From Oceanospirillaceae bacterium (GTDB lineage: Bacteria > Pseudomonadota > Gammaproteobacteria > Pseudomonadales > Balneatricaceae), in the NCBI GenBank assembly GCA_029938085.1, contig JAPYOS010000005.1, forward strand, positions 62,001-126,000: DNA of 64,000 nucleotides. Direction: 5' to 3'. Both the position numbers and the translations under genes were made by a program. How positions within the stretch are numbered: position 1 is the stretch's first letter; every line of letters begins with the position of its first letter. Positions 32,541-43,579 of the stretch are shown here, in pieces. Under the pieces are notes generated by a model, which was not told the origin of the DNA, searched no databases, and saw nothing but the letters and a program-made list of their open reading frames with translations.

Positions 32541-33889
32541 AAGGCCTGCACTAATTGGGTAAAGTCATCGCCTCTGGCCTCAAAACCAGAATAAGCATCA
32601 AAACTTGCACACGCCGGCGATAACAATACTAAGTCGCCCGCTATGGCATGGGTCTGTGCCAAAGCTACAGCCTGCGCCATGTCGTCGACTATAAAATTGG
32701 GAACCTGCTGGCCTAGGGTTTCAGCTATCAAACCACCATCTTGTCCCATTAAGATCACTTCACGCGCGCATTGCACTAACGGCGCAACTAAATCAGAAAA
32801 ATCTGCGCCTTTGCCAACACCGCCAGCAATTAAAATAATTTTTCCATCAATGGTGCCTGCCAAGCCATCCAAAGCGGCTACGGTAGCGCCCACATTAGTG
32901 CCTTTTGAATCGTTGACATAACCCACCTGCCCCCGCTCCGCGACTCGTTCACACCGGTGACGCAGCCCGGTAAATAGGCGCAGCGTAGCCAACATTGAGG
33001 CCATTGGAAGATCGACAGCCTGGCCTAATGCCAAGGCAGCTAGCGCATTGGCCACATTATGACGGCCAACCATAGCCATCTCCGCCACCGGTAATAAGGT
33101 CTTCAGACCTTGGCACAACCATGCTTCCCCGTGATGTTGGCGCAACCCAAACTGGCCTACATCAGGGTCGTTTAAACTAAACCGAGTTTGTTTCACCGTA
33201 TCGGCGACCAACGGGTTAGTAAGGGCATCGTCTGCGTTAACCACGGCAGATTTGCAGGCTTGAAATACACGATGTTTGGCCTGATGGTAGGCCATAAGAT
33301 TGGGGTATCGATCCATATGGTCGGGGCTGACGTTTAATACACAAGCCACATCGGCACCCAGAGCCGTGGTCGATTCCAACTGAAAACTGGATAACTCCAT
33401 GACGTACAACTCTACTGCGTCATCAAGTAACGATACGGCGGGGTCACCCAAATTGCCACCCACAGCCACGTTGACGTTAGCCTCTGCTGCCATTTGACCC
33501 ACTAAGCTGGTGACCGTGCTCTTAGCATTGGAACCGGTAATCGCCACTATCGGCACACCGGCCTTACGAGCGACTTGGGCAAACACATCAATGTCGCTAC
33601 GTATTGTGACTCCAGCAGCTATCGCAGCACGTAGGGCAGGCTCTTGGCGGGAAACTCCTGGACTGAGTATGATTTCGCTGGCAGCCACACACAATGCCGC
33701 CTCAAACTCACCTAAATGAATTATTATGTTTGGGCATTGTTGTTGCAGCTGGGTCAAATAAGGCGGCGTCTGCCTCGAGTCGGCCACCTGAAAGCGTTGG
33801 CCCTGCTGCGCTAAGTATTGGGCACAGGCGAAGCCGGTTTTCCCTAAACCAATGATTAGGCTAAATCGGTCGCTGGTTATTAATGACAT
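32537..33889 (-). CDS. murD: UDP-N-acetylmuramoylalanine--D-glutamate ligase
   Basis: 450 aa; VAITGSNAKSTVTSL, VNDSKGTNVGATVAAL. Confidence 0.96.
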   Translation of the reverse strand: MSLITSDRFSLIIGLGKTGFACAQYLAQQGQRFQVADSRQTPPYLTQLQQQCPNIIIHLGEFEAALCVAASEIILSPGVSRQEPALRAAIAAGVTIRSDIDVFAQVARKAGVPIVAITGSNAKSTVTSLVGQMAAEANVNVAVGGNLGDPAVSLLDDAVELYVMELSSFQLESTTALGADVACVLNVSPDHMDRYPNLMAYHQAKHRVFQACKSAVVNADDALTNPLVADTVKQTRFSLNDPDVGQFGLRQHHGEAWLCQGLKTLLPVAEMAMVGRHNVANALAALALGQAVDLPMASMLATLRLFTGLRHRCERVAERGQVGYVNDSKGTNVGATVAALDGLAGTIDGKIILIAGGVGKGADFSDLVAPLVQCAREVILMGQDGGLIAETLGQQVPNFIVDDMAQAVALAQTHAIAGDLVLLSPACASFDAYSGFEARGDDFTQLVQAL

Positions 33890-33915
33890 GGTTGCAGCAT
33901 CTCTTGTACCGTTAC

Positions 33916-34998
33916 TTATCTAAGTTTTAATGTGGCCAGGCCGATCAATACCAACACCACGGTAATGATCCAAAAACGCACAATAATACGCGGTTCGGGC
34001 CAGCCTTTAAGTTCAAAGTGATGGTGGATTGGCGCCATACGAAACACCCGCTTGCCAGTGAGTTTGAAGGATGCCACCTGTACAATCACCGACACGGTTT
34101 CCATGACAAAAACCCCACCCATGATAAACAATACAAATTCTTGCCTAACGATTACAGCCACTACACCTAAGGCAGCACCTAAGGCCAAGGCACCCACATC
34201 GCCCATAAATACTTGTGCAGGGTAGGTGTTAAACCACAAAAACCCCATACCCGCACCAACGATGGCGCCACAAAATACCACCAGCTCACCCGCGCCACTG
34301 ATATAGGGAATATTTAAATAGCCCGAAAACACTGAGTGGCCGGTTAAATAAGCAAATATGGCTAAGGCACCGGCAATCAGCACCGTAGGTAGTATCGCCA
34401 AACCATCCAAACCATCGGTTAAGTTAACCGCATTTGAGGTGCCAACAATGACAAAATAAGTTAACACGATATACAGCAAGCCAATGTTAATGCCTACAGT
34501 TTTAAAGAAGGGCACGATGAGTTCAAGCTCTTGGGGCGACTGAGCGCTGTAATACAAAAACAAAGCAGCGCCTAAGCCACCTACAGATTGCCAAAAATAT
34601 TTCCATCGCGCGATCAAACCACGGGAGTTTTTCTCGACCACTTTGCGGTAATCATCGACCCAACCTACGGCCCCAAATACACCTGTTACAGCAATGGTGA
34701 CCCATATATATCGGTTGGTTAAATCGCCCCACAATAAGGCACTAATCAGAATCGCCACCAGAATCAATGCCCCACCCATGGTTGGCGTACCGGCTTTGGC
34801 AAAATGGCTCTGCGGCCCATCTTCGCGTATTGACTGGCCAATTTGCTTAGCCTTCAAGTGCTCTATCATGTACGGGCCAATCGCCATGGCGATAAAGAGC
34901 GCCGTCAATACGCCCATAATGGCGCGCATCGTAAGGTAATGAAATACGCCAAAGGCGCTATAATACTGGGCTAAATAATCAGCTAACCATAACAACAT
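33916..34998 (-). CDS. mraY: Phospho-N-acetylmuramoyl-pentapeptide-transferase
   Basis: 360 aa polytopic; [28 protein letters not shown]. Confidence 0.97.
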   Translation of the reverse strand: MLLWLADYLAQYYSAFGVFHYLTMRAIMGVLTALFIAMAIGPYMIEHLKAKQIGQSIREDGPQSHFAKAGTPTMGGALILVAILISALLWGDLTNRYIWVTIAVTGVFGAVGWVDDYRKVVEKNSRGLIARWKYFWQSVGGLGAALFLYYSAQSPQELELIVPFFKTVGINIGLLYIVLTYFVIVGTSNAVNLTDGLDGLAILPTVLIAGALAIFAYLTGHSVFSGYLNIPYISGAGELVVFCGAIVGAGMGFLWFNTYPAQVFMGDVGALALGAALGVVAVIVRQEFVLFIMGGVFVMETVSVIVQVASFKLTGKRVFRMAPIHHHFELKGWPEPRIIVRFWIITVVLVLIGLATLKLR

Positions 34999-35001
34999 AA
35001 G

Positions 35002-36366
35002 TTAGTTACCACCGTTTAATAATTGTTCAACAACCTGCTCCATATGGCTGGATCGAGACCCTTTAACCAAACAGCTCAAGTTAGATTTAGGCAGTTGCGT
35101 AAAGCAACTGGTTAGATTTTCTTTATTTTCACACGCCTTACCAAAACCACGGCTGTGGCTGCGGTAATTTTCTATGGCGTGCTGAGCCAAAGGCCCAAAA
35201 CCATAAAACCATTCGATACCTGCATCAGCCACTTGTTGGCCAATACGTTGGTGCAGTGCCACTTCTTGTTCGCCTAACTCCCCAAGATCTCCGAGCATAA
35301 AACAACGTTCACCTGGCTGTTGCTGCAATACGCTGATGGCGGCTTTGACTGAGCCCGGGTTAGCATTATAGGTATCATCAATAACACAGCGATTATGGCT
35401 CAATTGATGACTCATGAGCCGGCCATGGTAAGGTCTGACTTGTGCCAAGCCCCCTGCAATTTGTGCCAGCGACAAGCCCAAGGCTAATGCAGCAGCGGCG
35501 GCAGCAAGGGCGTTAGCAACATTATGTTGACCTAGCAGGTGTAAATGAATGCGTTGCGACTGCCCCCCCACCTGTAAAACAAACTGACTACCCTTGGCAC
35601 TGAGTTCAATTTGGCTGGCGCTGACACTGGCGTTAGCGTCGGCTAAGCTAAAGCTCCACACTCGCCGATCACCCGCTAATTGCCGCCATTGCTGGAAGTA
35701 GTGATCGTCATAATTCAACACCACTTGACCCGCTTCACCAAGCCCAGAGATAATTTCGCCCTTAGCTGCTGCCACCCCACCAATACCACCAAAACCAGCC
35801 AAATGAGCTTCTTGTGCATTGTTGAGGATGGCCACATGGGCTTGGGCCATGCGGCTGGTGTAAGCTATTTCGCCAAGGTGATTAGCGCCCAGTTCAAGCA
35901 CTCGATAGTCCACATTGTCGTGCATTGCCCACAAACTAAGCGGCACACCAATATCATTATTGAGGTTGCCCTGGGTCACTTCTACCTGCCCTGCCTGTGC
36001 CAACACCTGCTGCAGCATTTCCTTAACCGTGGTTTTACCACTACTACCGGTGACTGCAACAAATTGGCCATCCAAAGACTGGCGTTTAACACTTGCCAAC
36101 TGGGCTAAGGCGATACGTGTATCGGGCACCACCCACTGAGGCAAGTCGGTATCAATTTCCGTACTCACCAAGGCGGCACAAGCCCCCTGACTTTGCGCTT
36201 GAGCAATAAATTCGTGGCCGTCGAAGTTGGGGCCAATTAAGGCAACAAAAAGATCACCCGCTCGTAAACTTCGAGTATCGGTAGACACACGGCTAAACTG
36301 AGCGTCTCCCGTCAAACGACTTGTTGCAACCTGCTTGCTCAGCTTAGACAAGCTAAAAGAAGTCAT
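35002..36366 (-). CDS. murF: UDP-N-acetylmuramoyl-tripeptide--D-alanyl-D-alanine ligase
   Basis: 454 aa; VTGSSGKTTVKEML, DDTYNANPGSVKAAI. Confidence 0.96.
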   Translation of the reverse strand: MTSFSLSKLSKQVATSRLTGDAQFSRVSTDTRSLRAGDLFVALIGPNFDGHEFIAQAQSQGACAALVSTEIDTDLPQWVVPDTRIALAQLASVKRQSLDGQFVAVTGSSGKTTVKEMLQQVLAQAGQVEVTQGNLNNDIGVPLSLWAMHDNVDYRVLELGANHLGEIAYTSRMAQAHVAILNNAQEAHLAGFGGIGGVAAAKGEIISGLGEAGQVVLNYDDHYFQQWRQLAGDRRVWSFSLADANASVSASQIELSAKGSQFVLQVGGQSQRIHLHLLGQHNVANALAAAAAALALGLSLAQIAGGLAQVRPYHGRLMSHQLSHNRCVIDDTYNANPGSVKAAISVLQQQPGERCFMLGDLGELGEQEVALHQRIGQQVADAGIEWFYGFGPLAQHAIENYRSHSRGFGKACENKENLTSCFTQLPKSNLSCLVKGSRSSHMEQVVEQLLNGGN

Positions 36367-37883
36367 GAGCCAGCTCCCCGATTAACCGCTTTGAGCACTT
36401 GTTCATGATCACTAAAGTGATGTTTATGACCTTGTATATGTTGATAAGTTTCATGGCCTTTGCCAGCAATTAATACCAAATCATCCACCTCTGCCTGTGC
36501 CATAGCTAAGGCAATCGCTTGGCCTCGGTCAGCTTCTACAACCACTTTGTCCATACGTTTAAAACCACTACAGATATGCGCTAAAATTTGCGTATTGGCC
36601 TCTGTGCGTGGGTTATCATCAGTAACGATCACATGATCCGCCCAGCGTTCAGCGATAGCGGCCATCTTCGGTCGTTTAGACACGTCGCGATCACCGCCAC
36701 AACCAAAAACCACCCATAATTTACCACTAGGCAGGTGTTCCTTAGCTGCCATCAACGCTTGCTCTAAGGCGTCTGGCGTATGCGCGTAGTCCACAATAGC
36801 TCGGGCGACATTGGTGTTGCGGGCCTTGCTGTCAATCAATTGCATGCGGCCACACACCGTAGTTAATCTATTCAATGCACTTAGCGCCGACCCTAGCTCT
36901 ATTTTATGTAACAACAGCACAGCTAAAGTGGCTAACAAATTACTCAGGTTAAAACGGCCGATTAAACCGACCGTTAATGCGCCAGTTCCCACAGGCGTTG
37001 AAATTGTGGCTTCGATGCCCTTACTGTGCTGCACTAACGATAAAACACCTAAGTCAACGTACTCCACATCGCTCACTTGGGCACTGTAGGTATAGGTGGT
37101 AACCGAGGGGGCTACTTCATTGACTAAACCGCGACCAAAATCATCATCAAAATTGATTACCACATGACGTAAACTGGGCCAGTTAAATAACCTTGCCTTG
37201 GCTAACCCGTAGGCTTTCATGCTGCCGTGATAATCTAGGTGGTCTTGGGTTAAATTAGTAAACACCGCGGTTTCAAAACGGCAGCCATTGAGGCGGCCTT
37301 GATCTAAACCATGGGACGACACTTCAATGGCGCACGCATTTGCCCCGGCGTCGGCCATAGCGCCTAAATGGTTTTGCATAGTGACCGCATCAGGCGTGGT
37401 GTTAGGGCCTTGCTGCATGGCTTGTAATAAACCGTAGCCTAGGGTACCCATTACCCCGCAAGTTAACCCCAAATGGGCAATAGATTCGGCAATAAAGTGA
37501 CTACAACTGGTTTTCCCATTGGTACCAGTAATGCCTATTAAGGCCATCTTCTGGCTCGGAAAATCATTCACCTTAGCGGCGATAATACCCTGGCTTGAAG
37601 CCAGGTTCGGTAACCCAATAATGGGCACAGTGAGGTCAGAAGAGTCCAGTAACAACGCCTGTGCGTCATCAATAGCTACCGCCACGGCTCCATTTGCCTG
37701 CGCTTGCTCTATATAGCTGCGCTGCCGCTTTGGCTCCCCTAAACAAGTAATAAACAGGTCGCCCTGTTGCACCTGTCGGCTATCTGATGACACGCCATGC
37801 ACACAAACGTCGGCCCATTGTTGGGCTAGCCCTGGCAGGGGCATCAGTTCATGTAAGCGTTTGGTATCCACATCCAACCTCAC
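36363..37883 (-). CDS. murE: UDP-N-acetylmuramoyl-L-alanyl-D-glutamate--2,6-diaminopimelate ligase
   Basis: 506 aa; GITGTNGKTSCSHF, DNPRTE Dap-specificity motif. Confidence 0.96.
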   Translation of the reverse strand: MRLDVDTKRLHELMPLPGLAQQWADVCVHGVSSDSRQVQQGDLFITCLGEPKRQRSYIEQAQANGAVAVAIDDAQALLLDSSDLTVPIIGLPNLASSQGIIAAKVNDFPSQKMALIGITGTNGKTSCSHFIAESIAHLGLTCGVMGTLGYGLLQAMQQGPNTTPDAVTMQNHLGAMADAGANACAIEVSSHGLDQGRLNGCRFETAVFTNLTQDHLDYHGSMKAYGLAKARLFNWPSLRHVVINFDDDFGRGLVNEVAPSVTTYTYSAQVSDVEYVDLGVLSLVQHSKGIEATISTPVGTGALTVGLIGRFNLSNLLATLAVLLLHKIELGSALSALNRLTTVCGRMQLIDSKARNTNVARAIVDYAHTPDALEQALMAAKEHLPSGKLWVVFGCGGDRDVSKRPKMAAIAERWADHVIVTDDNPRTEANTQILAHICSGFKRMDKVVVEADRGQAIALAMAQAEVDDLVLIAGKGHETYQHIQGHKHHFSDHEQVLKAVNRGAGS

Positions 37884-37885
37884 TG

Positions 37886-39562
37886 TTAACCTTGTAATGG
37901 CATCAGTTTATCTGGTGCCACATTTAGTAGGCGTAAACTTTCCGCCATAATACGAGAAAACACCGGTGCGGCTACTTCGCCGCCGTAATATTGTTCACCC
38001 TTGGGGTCATCCACAATCACCACACACACTAAGCGCGGCTTGGATGCAGGTGCCATGCCCGCAAACACAGCGGCGTAGCGATCATCGTCGTATCCGCCTT
38101 GCTTAGAGATACGGTGTACGGTACCGGTTTTGCCCGCCACTCGGTACGAAGGCACTTGAGCACGAGTGCCTGTACCGCCCGGTTGAGTCACCGTTTCCAA
38201 CATGGCGATCACTTGCTTGGCTACCCGCTCTGGCATCACCCGCTCGGCTTCCAATACAGTCTCTTGCTTTAGCATTGATATGGGCCGCTTTAAGCCATAG
38301 CTGGCAAACACGCTGTAAGCCTGAGCCAATTGCAACGGTGTCACAGCAATGCCATAGCCGTAAGACATGGTGGCTAGATTAATCGGGTTCCATTTGGCAT
38401 AGCTAGGTAGGATACCGGCACTTTCGCCCGGAAACCCCGTACCCGTCGACTGGCCCAAACCAAAACTATAAAAGGTGTCTCTGATGCTATTTTCGGGCAG
38501 CGACAAGGCCAGCTTAGTTACCCCAACGTTACTCGACTTAGTAATGATGCCGGTAATATCCAAAACCCCATAATTTCGATGATCACGAATGGTTTTGCGC
38601 TTCACTTTGATAAAACCTGGACTGGTATCCACTTGTGAATCAGGATCGTATTGACCACTCATGAGCGCGGCTGCAATGGTGACCGGCTTCATGGTGGAAC
38701 CCGGCTCAAACACATCGGTCATGGCACGATTACGCAAACTATCAATGCTCATCACGGCACGGTTATTCGGGTTGTAGGCAGGCTGATTAACCATGGCCAA
38801 TATTTCACCCGTGGCCACATCCAGCACTACAGCCGAACCCGACGCAGCATGGTGCTGCTGCACCACCGCTTTGAGTTCTCGATAAGCGACATATTGCATA
38901 CGCATATCAATACTCAATACCAAATCTTTACCCGGTTGCCCGGCGGCCAACAGCTTGAGGTCTTTTACGGTACGGCCGGTGCGGTCTTTCTGCACCATTT
39001 TTGCACCCGACGTACCCTGCAACCAAGACTCATAACCAAGCTCTAGGCCTTCTTGACCTTGATCATCCACATTATTAAACCCCACCAAATGGGTGGCTAC
39101 TTCTGCGCTTGGATAATAGCGATGGAATTCGCGTCGACCATGAACACCTAACCAACCATGATCTAACAGAGCGTCTGCTTCAGATGGATTTACATGGCGT
39201 TTGAGGTACATAAATTCTTTATTTTCAAGACGCTCTAAACGTCCTAGAAAATCCTCTTCAGGCAAATCTAAGGCCGTGGCAACTTGTTTGGCTTGGTCTA
39301 AATTTTGGCCTAACACTTGTGGGTTGGCCCACAAACTGACTACGGGCGCGCTTACCGCGAGCGGTTCGCCTCGACGATCTAAAATCATGCCTCGGTGGGC
39401 CGGTATGGGCACTTCGCGCACCATACGTGCATCACCTTGACGCAATAAAAAGGAGCGCTCGGTGATATTAAGATGCACTAGCCGCCATACCACACCAGCG
39501 GCGGCAACTAATAAAAATAGCCACACAATACGCATACGCCACGGGTATTGCGTGCTACTCAC
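37886..39562 (-). CDS. ftsI: Division-specific transpeptidase FtsI (PBP3)
   Basis: 558 aa; EPGSTMKPVT, KSSNVG, AGKTGTVHR. Confidence 0.97.
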   Translation of the reverse strand: MSSTQYPWRMRIVWLFLLVAAAGVVWRLVHLNITERSFLLRQGDARMVREVPIPAHRGMILDRRGEPLAVSAPVVSLWANPQVLGQNLDQAKQVATALDLPEEDFLGRLERLENKEFMYLKRHVNPSEADALLDHGWLGVHGRREFHRYYPSAEVATHLVGFNNVDDQGQEGLELGYESWLQGTSGAKMVQKDRTGRTVKDLKLLAAGQPGKDLVLSIDMRMQYVAYRELKAVVQQHHAASGSAVVLDVATGEILAMVNQPAYNPNNRAVMSIDSLRNRAMTDVFEPGSTMKPVTIAAALMSGQYDPDSQVDTSPGFIKVKRKTIRDHRNYGVLDITGIITKSSNVGVTKLALSLPENSIRDTFYSFGLGQSTGTGFPGESAGILPSYAKWNPINLATMSYGYGIAVTPLQLAQAYSVFASYGLKRPISMLKQETVLEAERVMPERVAKQVIAMLETVTQPGGTGTRAQVPSYRVAGKTGTVHRISKQGGYDDDRYAAVFAGMAPASKPRLVCVVIVDDPKGEQYYGGEVAAPVFSRIMAESLRLLNVAPDKLMPLQG

Positions 39563-39888
39563 GGACGGCCTACCAAAATAATTTTTTGCGCCGCCGGCAC
39601 GGACATTTGTAACTGTTCAACCACCGTGGCTTCAACACGGCTATGAGAACCCCAGGAACTTTGCTCTAACAGCAACTGACCCCATTCCACTTGCATGTCG
39701 TTACGGTCCTTTTCCAGTTGATGCAAGTGGTTGATGTAACCACGCGCCTGAAAGGAGCCGTACACCACGGCTTGTGCCGTGATCACTAACATAGTCAAAA
39801 GCAAAAACCCCAACATCATCGCATACCGTTCAGCTTGTAGACTGGCACGCTTAAACCAAAGGTTAAAGTTTTGACTTAGGTCCTTCAT
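39559..39888 (-). CDS. ftsL: Cell division protein FtsL
   Basis: 109 aa single TM plus coiled coil between rsmH and ftsI. Confidence 0.88.
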   Translation of the reverse strand: MKDLSQNFNLWFKRASLQAERYAMMLGFLLLTMLVITAQAVVYGSFQARGYINHLHQLEKDRNDMQVEWGQLLLEQSSWGSHSRVEATVVEQLQMSVPAAQKIILVGRP

Positions 39889-40823
39889 ATAATCTTCTCT
39901 GCCACACGCATCACGGCACTACGAGAACGCGGATTAACATCGATTTCTTGAGGACTGGGTTTACGGGCTTTACCCACCAGCTTAAGCCTGCGCTTAAGCT
40001 GGTCTTGAGTCACCGGTAAGCCATGAGGTATATGGGAGTCACCCTTAACATGTTCACGCATAAAACGTTTGACGATACGGTCTTCTAGGGAATGGAAACT
40101 AATCACCACCAAACGACCACCCGGCGCTAACGCCTCCAATGCCGCATCAAGACCAACTTCTAAATCGCGCAGTTCTTGGTTGATATGTATACGTATGCCC
40201 TGAAATGCTCGAGTGGCAGGATTCTTGCCTTTCTCCCATTTAGGATTCGCTGCCGCGATGATACTCGCAAGCTGTTTGGTGGTGGTGATGGGGTTAACTT
40301 GGCGTTGTTCTACAATGGCACGAGCCATGCGGCGGGAAAAACGCTCTTCGCCAAAATGATAGAGCACATCGGCAATCTCTTCTGCTTCGGCTCGCGCCAA
40401 CCACTGAGCAGCTGATTCTCCCGCATCTGGGTTCATGCGCATGTCTAATGGGCCGTCGTTCTGAAAACTAAAGCCTCGGCTTGCGTCATCTATTTGGGGA
40501 GATGACATACCGAGATCAAGCAAAATACCAGACACACCGCCAAACACACCGCGTTCTTGCGCCACTTGGTCTAAATTGGCAAAGGAGGTTTGCGCAATAG
40601 CCAGCCGCTCATCAGCGGCCATCATGGTATTGGCTTGCGCGATGGCTAAGGGGTCCTTGTCAAATGCCTGCAACCGACCTTGTGGGCCAAGATGGCTTAA
40701 AATCAAGCCACTATGGCCACCACGGCCAAAGGTGCCGTCCATGTATAGCCCGTTAGGCTCATGTACCAAAAGCTCAACCGCTTCGTCTAAAAGGACCGAC
40801 TTGTGTTTAAATTCTTCTACCAT
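39885..40823 (-). CDS. rsmH: 16S rRNA m4C1402 methyltransferase
   Basis: [43 protein letters not shown]; start moved to 40823. Confidence 0.96.
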   Translation of the reverse strand: MVEEFKHKSVLLDEAVELLVHEPNGLYMDGTFGRGGHSGLILSHLGPQGRLQAFDKDPLAIAQANTMMAADERLAIAQTSFANLDQVAQERGVFGGVSGILLDLGMSSPQIDDASRGFSFQNDGPLDMRMNPDAGESAAQWLARAEAEEIADVLYHFGEERFSRRMARAIVEQRQVNPITTTKQLASIIAAANPKWEKGKNPATRAFQGIRIHINQELRDLEVGLDAALEALAPGGRLVVISFHSLEDRIVKRFMREHVKGDSHIPHGLPVTQDQLKRRLKLVGKARKPSPQEIDVNPRSRSAVMRVAEKII

Positions 40824-40855
40824 TTGGGTTCCATAAGCGCCGCTTGGCGCACTCC

Positions 40856-41332
40856 TTAGAGGGACAGCTGATGCAACAGTTCCGGTAGTTCTTCGGAGCT
40901 GCTGCTGGCCTGTAAATAGGTTTCGCGGCGAGCACTCCAAATAGACTCGCTCCACAGTTCAATTTTTTTACCCTGACCCAACAGGATGGCTTTTTTATCT
41001 AGCTGCGCATATTCACGTAATAACGCGGGCAGCAAAATACGGCCATTGGTATCAAGTTCCAAATCGGTAGCATGACCAATCAGCAAACGCTGTATACGCC
41101 GGGCGGCAGGATTAAAACTAGGCAGTTGTTCCAACTTAGCCTGAATAAGATTCCATTGTGCTAACGGATAAATCATCAAACAGGGTTCTTCGGTATCAAT
41201 AGTGACGACTAACTGAGGGTTGGCTTGATGTTCTGTTTCGGCAGCAAAAATGTCTCGGAAACGCACTGGCATAGCCATGCGACCCTTAACATCAATACTA
41301 ATTGTTGCTGCACCACGAAACATCTTCGCCAC
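40856..41332 (-). CDS. mraZ: Transcriptional regulator MraZ
   Basis: 158 aa; [40 protein letters not shown]. Confidence 0.96.
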   Translation of the reverse strand: MAKMFRGAATISIDVKGRMAMPVRFRDIFAAETEHQANPQLVVTIDTEEPCLMIYPLAQWNLIQAKLEQLPSFNPAARRIQRLLIGHATDLELDTNGRILLPALLREYAQLDKKAILLGQGKKIELWSESIWSARRETYLQASSSSEELPELLHQLSL

Positions 41333-41372
41333 CTAGAATACGCACAAAATCACCAAAAAATGGGAATAAGCA

Positions 41373-41402
41373 CCACATTTACCCACTTTTATCCACCTTA
41401 CA
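41373..41402 (-). promoter_or_regulatory. Putative MraZ operator: three TGG-containing repeats at 10-bp spacing
   Basis: Minus strand ...GTGGATAAAAGTGGGTAAATGTGGTG...; plus-strand CCAC at 41373, 41383 and 41393. Confidence 0.7.
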
Positions 41403-41467
41403 AGTGTAGGTAGATGTTGGCCATAATGCAAGTTAAAAGAAGGCATGGATTAAAGCGCGCTAAAACA

Positions 41468-42127
41468 CTACTCAAGCAGGTTTTGTAAGACTCGGCTGGG
41501 CACCAATATATGTTTCTGCACCAGCGCCTGCGAGCTGGTGACATCACGAGCAAGAACCGCGGCGACTAATTGCTCATGCTCCATTTGATTGACATCAAAT
41601 GCGGCGTGGCCGGCATTGTGCTGCAACCACAAGTTGCGATAACGAGAGGCTTTTTCGTACAAGTGCAAACGCACCCTTAATAACTCTTCAGACCCACAAC
41701 CCATAACAATGGCATGGTGAAACTGCTGATGCAACTGCTCCCACGCCTGCAGGTCGCCGTTGCCTTGCAACAATGCAGCATTAGACTGTAAACGATAGGC
41801 TGCCGCCACAATACCCGCCTCCCATGCATCATCTCCACGTTCAATCGCCAAACCCACACACAACGATTCAATGCGCGCTCTAGTGTCGTAAATATCGAGG
41901 AGTTCTGCTTGCGACACAGGGCACACACGATAACCACGCTGATCCTGTACTTGTACCAACTGCATCACCACCAACTGCGAAAGGGCTTCGCGCAAGGGGT
42001 TAACGCCCACTTGATAACGCTCCTTGAGCTGGCTCATTTTGAGCTTTTGCCCAGCCTCAAAATAACCCGCCAGCACGTCTTGCTTAAGGTGGTGTAATAC
42101 TTTGGCGGCGGAATTTTCTTGCGGCAT
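41468..42127 (-). CDS. GntR-family (FCD) transcriptional regulator
   Basis: 219 aa; GQKLKMSQLKERYQVGVNPLREALSQLVVMQLVQVQDQRGYRV winged helix; FCD-like C-terminus. Confidence 0.85.
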   Translation of the reverse strand: MPQENSAAKVLHHLKQDVLAGYFEAGQKLKMSQLKERYQVGVNPLREALSQLVVMQLVQVQDQRGYRVCPVSQAELLDIYDTRARIESLCVGLAIERGDDAWEAGIVAAAYRLQSNAALLQGNGDLQAWEQLHQQFHHAIVMGCGSEELLRVRLHLYEKASRYRNLWLQHNAGHAAFDVNQMEHEQLVAAVLARDVTSSQALVQKHILVPSRVLQNLLE

Positions 42128-42186
42128 GGATAGGTTTCTACACTTTTTTAATAATGTCGATATTTTAGTACCGATCGACTATAACT

Positions 42187-42870
42187 TCAATCCAGCGTTA
42201 ATTGATAGCCTTGTTCTTTTAGCCACTGCTTAGCATCTAGGTAACTGGGAAACACTCTCTTAACCTGCGCCCAAAACTCAGGTCCGTGATGCATGTATAA
42301 CAAATGGCAAAGTTCGTGCACCACCACACTATCCACTACCGCGCTAGGGGCCATCATTAGCTTCCAATTAAATTGCACCTCACCTTGATTATTACAACTA
42401 CCCCACCGTGCGCGGTAAGTTTTAATTTGAATAGCTGTAGGCCAAGCACCTACCAAAGGCGCAAAGTGTGCCGCTCGTTTGTTAAAATCAACTTCGGCTT
42501 GCTGCTTGTACCAACGCTCCAAGGCATTGCGTACCCAGCCAGGCTTAGCCTGAGGCACGGTTACAATAAGGTGCTGTGAGTCAACCACGCAGGCCTTAAA
42601 AGCGCCAGACCTGACGTCTAACCGCAACTCGCCATCCAAATAGGCGAACCGTTCCCCGCTCACGTACTGACGCACAGGTAACGGTTCTCGCTCAGACTGG
42701 GATACCAGCTTAGCGTTTACCCACTCCTGCTTAGCGGCCAACATCAAACGCAACTCGGCCTTAGAAATAGACTCAGGTGCCAATACAAACACCTTACCAT
42801 CGACCACCCGAAATCCTACACTACGTTTGCGCTGTGTCCGTGTCACTGACGCACTAAAACCATCCATAAC
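42187..42870 (-). CDS. YgjP/WLM-like M48-related metallopeptidase
   Basis: YRARWGSCNNQGEVQFNWKLMMAP, VVVHELCHLLYMHHGPEFW (HELCH); start taken at MDGFSAS. Confidence 0.85.
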   Translation of the reverse strand, partial: VMDGFSASVTRTQRKRSVGFRVVDGKVFVLAPESISKAELRLMLAAKQEWVNAKLVSQSEREPLPVRQYVSGERFAYLDGELRLDVRSGAFKACVVDSQHLIVTVPQAKPGWVRNALERWYKQQAEVDFNKRAAHFAPLVGAWPTAIQIKTYRARWGSCNNQGEVQFNWKLMMAPSAVVDSVVVHELCHLLYMHHGPEFWAQVKRVFPSYLDAKQWLKEQGYQLTLD

Positions 42871-43007
42871 AATGATTTCAGTCAATTGATCGACCGTGCA
42901 GACTGAGGGCATTTGATGAACATAGACATTGATGCATGATTAGCCATTATAAAAGAAAGAGTATGAACCGGACACTTTTGGTGCACAAGCTAGTGGCTAC
43001 GACTAGC

Positions 43008-43080
43008 GTCTTTCCGGCGCAGGCCGGTATCTCAGGCAACCGCTGCAGATCCTGAATCAAGTTCAGGATGACTAAGCTTG
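43008..43080. repeat. REP/MITE-like intergenic palindromic element
   Basis: CCGGCgcagGCCGG followed by gATCCTGAA tcaag TTCAGGATgac, two successive hairpins in an intergenic gap. Confidence 0.55.
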
Positions 43081-43171
43081 GATAACCGAGAAGGTGTGCG
43101 TGCCATTGGCAAAGCCAATACGAGCAGCGACAGAGTCACAAAAACACGATTTTTTTGACTCAAAAAAAGGA

Positions 43172-43540
43172 GAGAAAGCCCGCACCATAAGCCGGGTTCT
43201 GTCGTGGACAGTCATTCATCTAGGACCTGCGTCGCCACAGGCCTCTTGCGACCTACCCGAACCCAGTGCGGGCCGCACCTATTGGGTTCCTATTTGGTCT
43301 TGCTCCAAGTGGGGTTTACCATGCCGTAACGTGTTGCCACGTACGCGGTGCGCTCTTACCACACCCTTTCACCCTTACCGCCCGATAAATCGGGGTTGGC
43401 GGTCTACTCTCTGCTGCACTGGCCGTCGGCTCACGCCGCCCAGGAGTTACCTGGCACCTTGCCCTATGGAGCCCGGACTTTCCTCCCCTAATTTCACACC
43501 GAAATGGAAACTAGCAGCGACTGTCTGGCGGACTTTCTCG
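43172..43540 (-). ncRNA. rnpB: RNase P RNA (class A)
   Basis: Minus strand contains GGGGAGGAAAGTCCGGGCTCCATAGGGCA and CCTAGATGAATGACTGTCCACGACAGAACCCGGCTTAT; P1 arms GAGAAAGTCCGC / GCGGGCTTTCTC pair; U-tract follows. Confidence 0.95.
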
Positions 43541-43579
43541 CGCGCAGGATACCGAGGTTAAGGTGATTAAGCAACTGTC

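Noticed and set aside
41388-41396. DnaA-box-like TTATCCACC near mraZ (and again at 27034-27042)
   Set aside because: One mismatch from TTATNCACA and isolated in each case; explained by the MraZ-type repeat and the ftsA dyad.
43094-43561. 155-aa plus-strand ORF
   Set aside because: It lies antisense to rnpB, whose conserved RNA motifs explain the sequence; no protein-family features.
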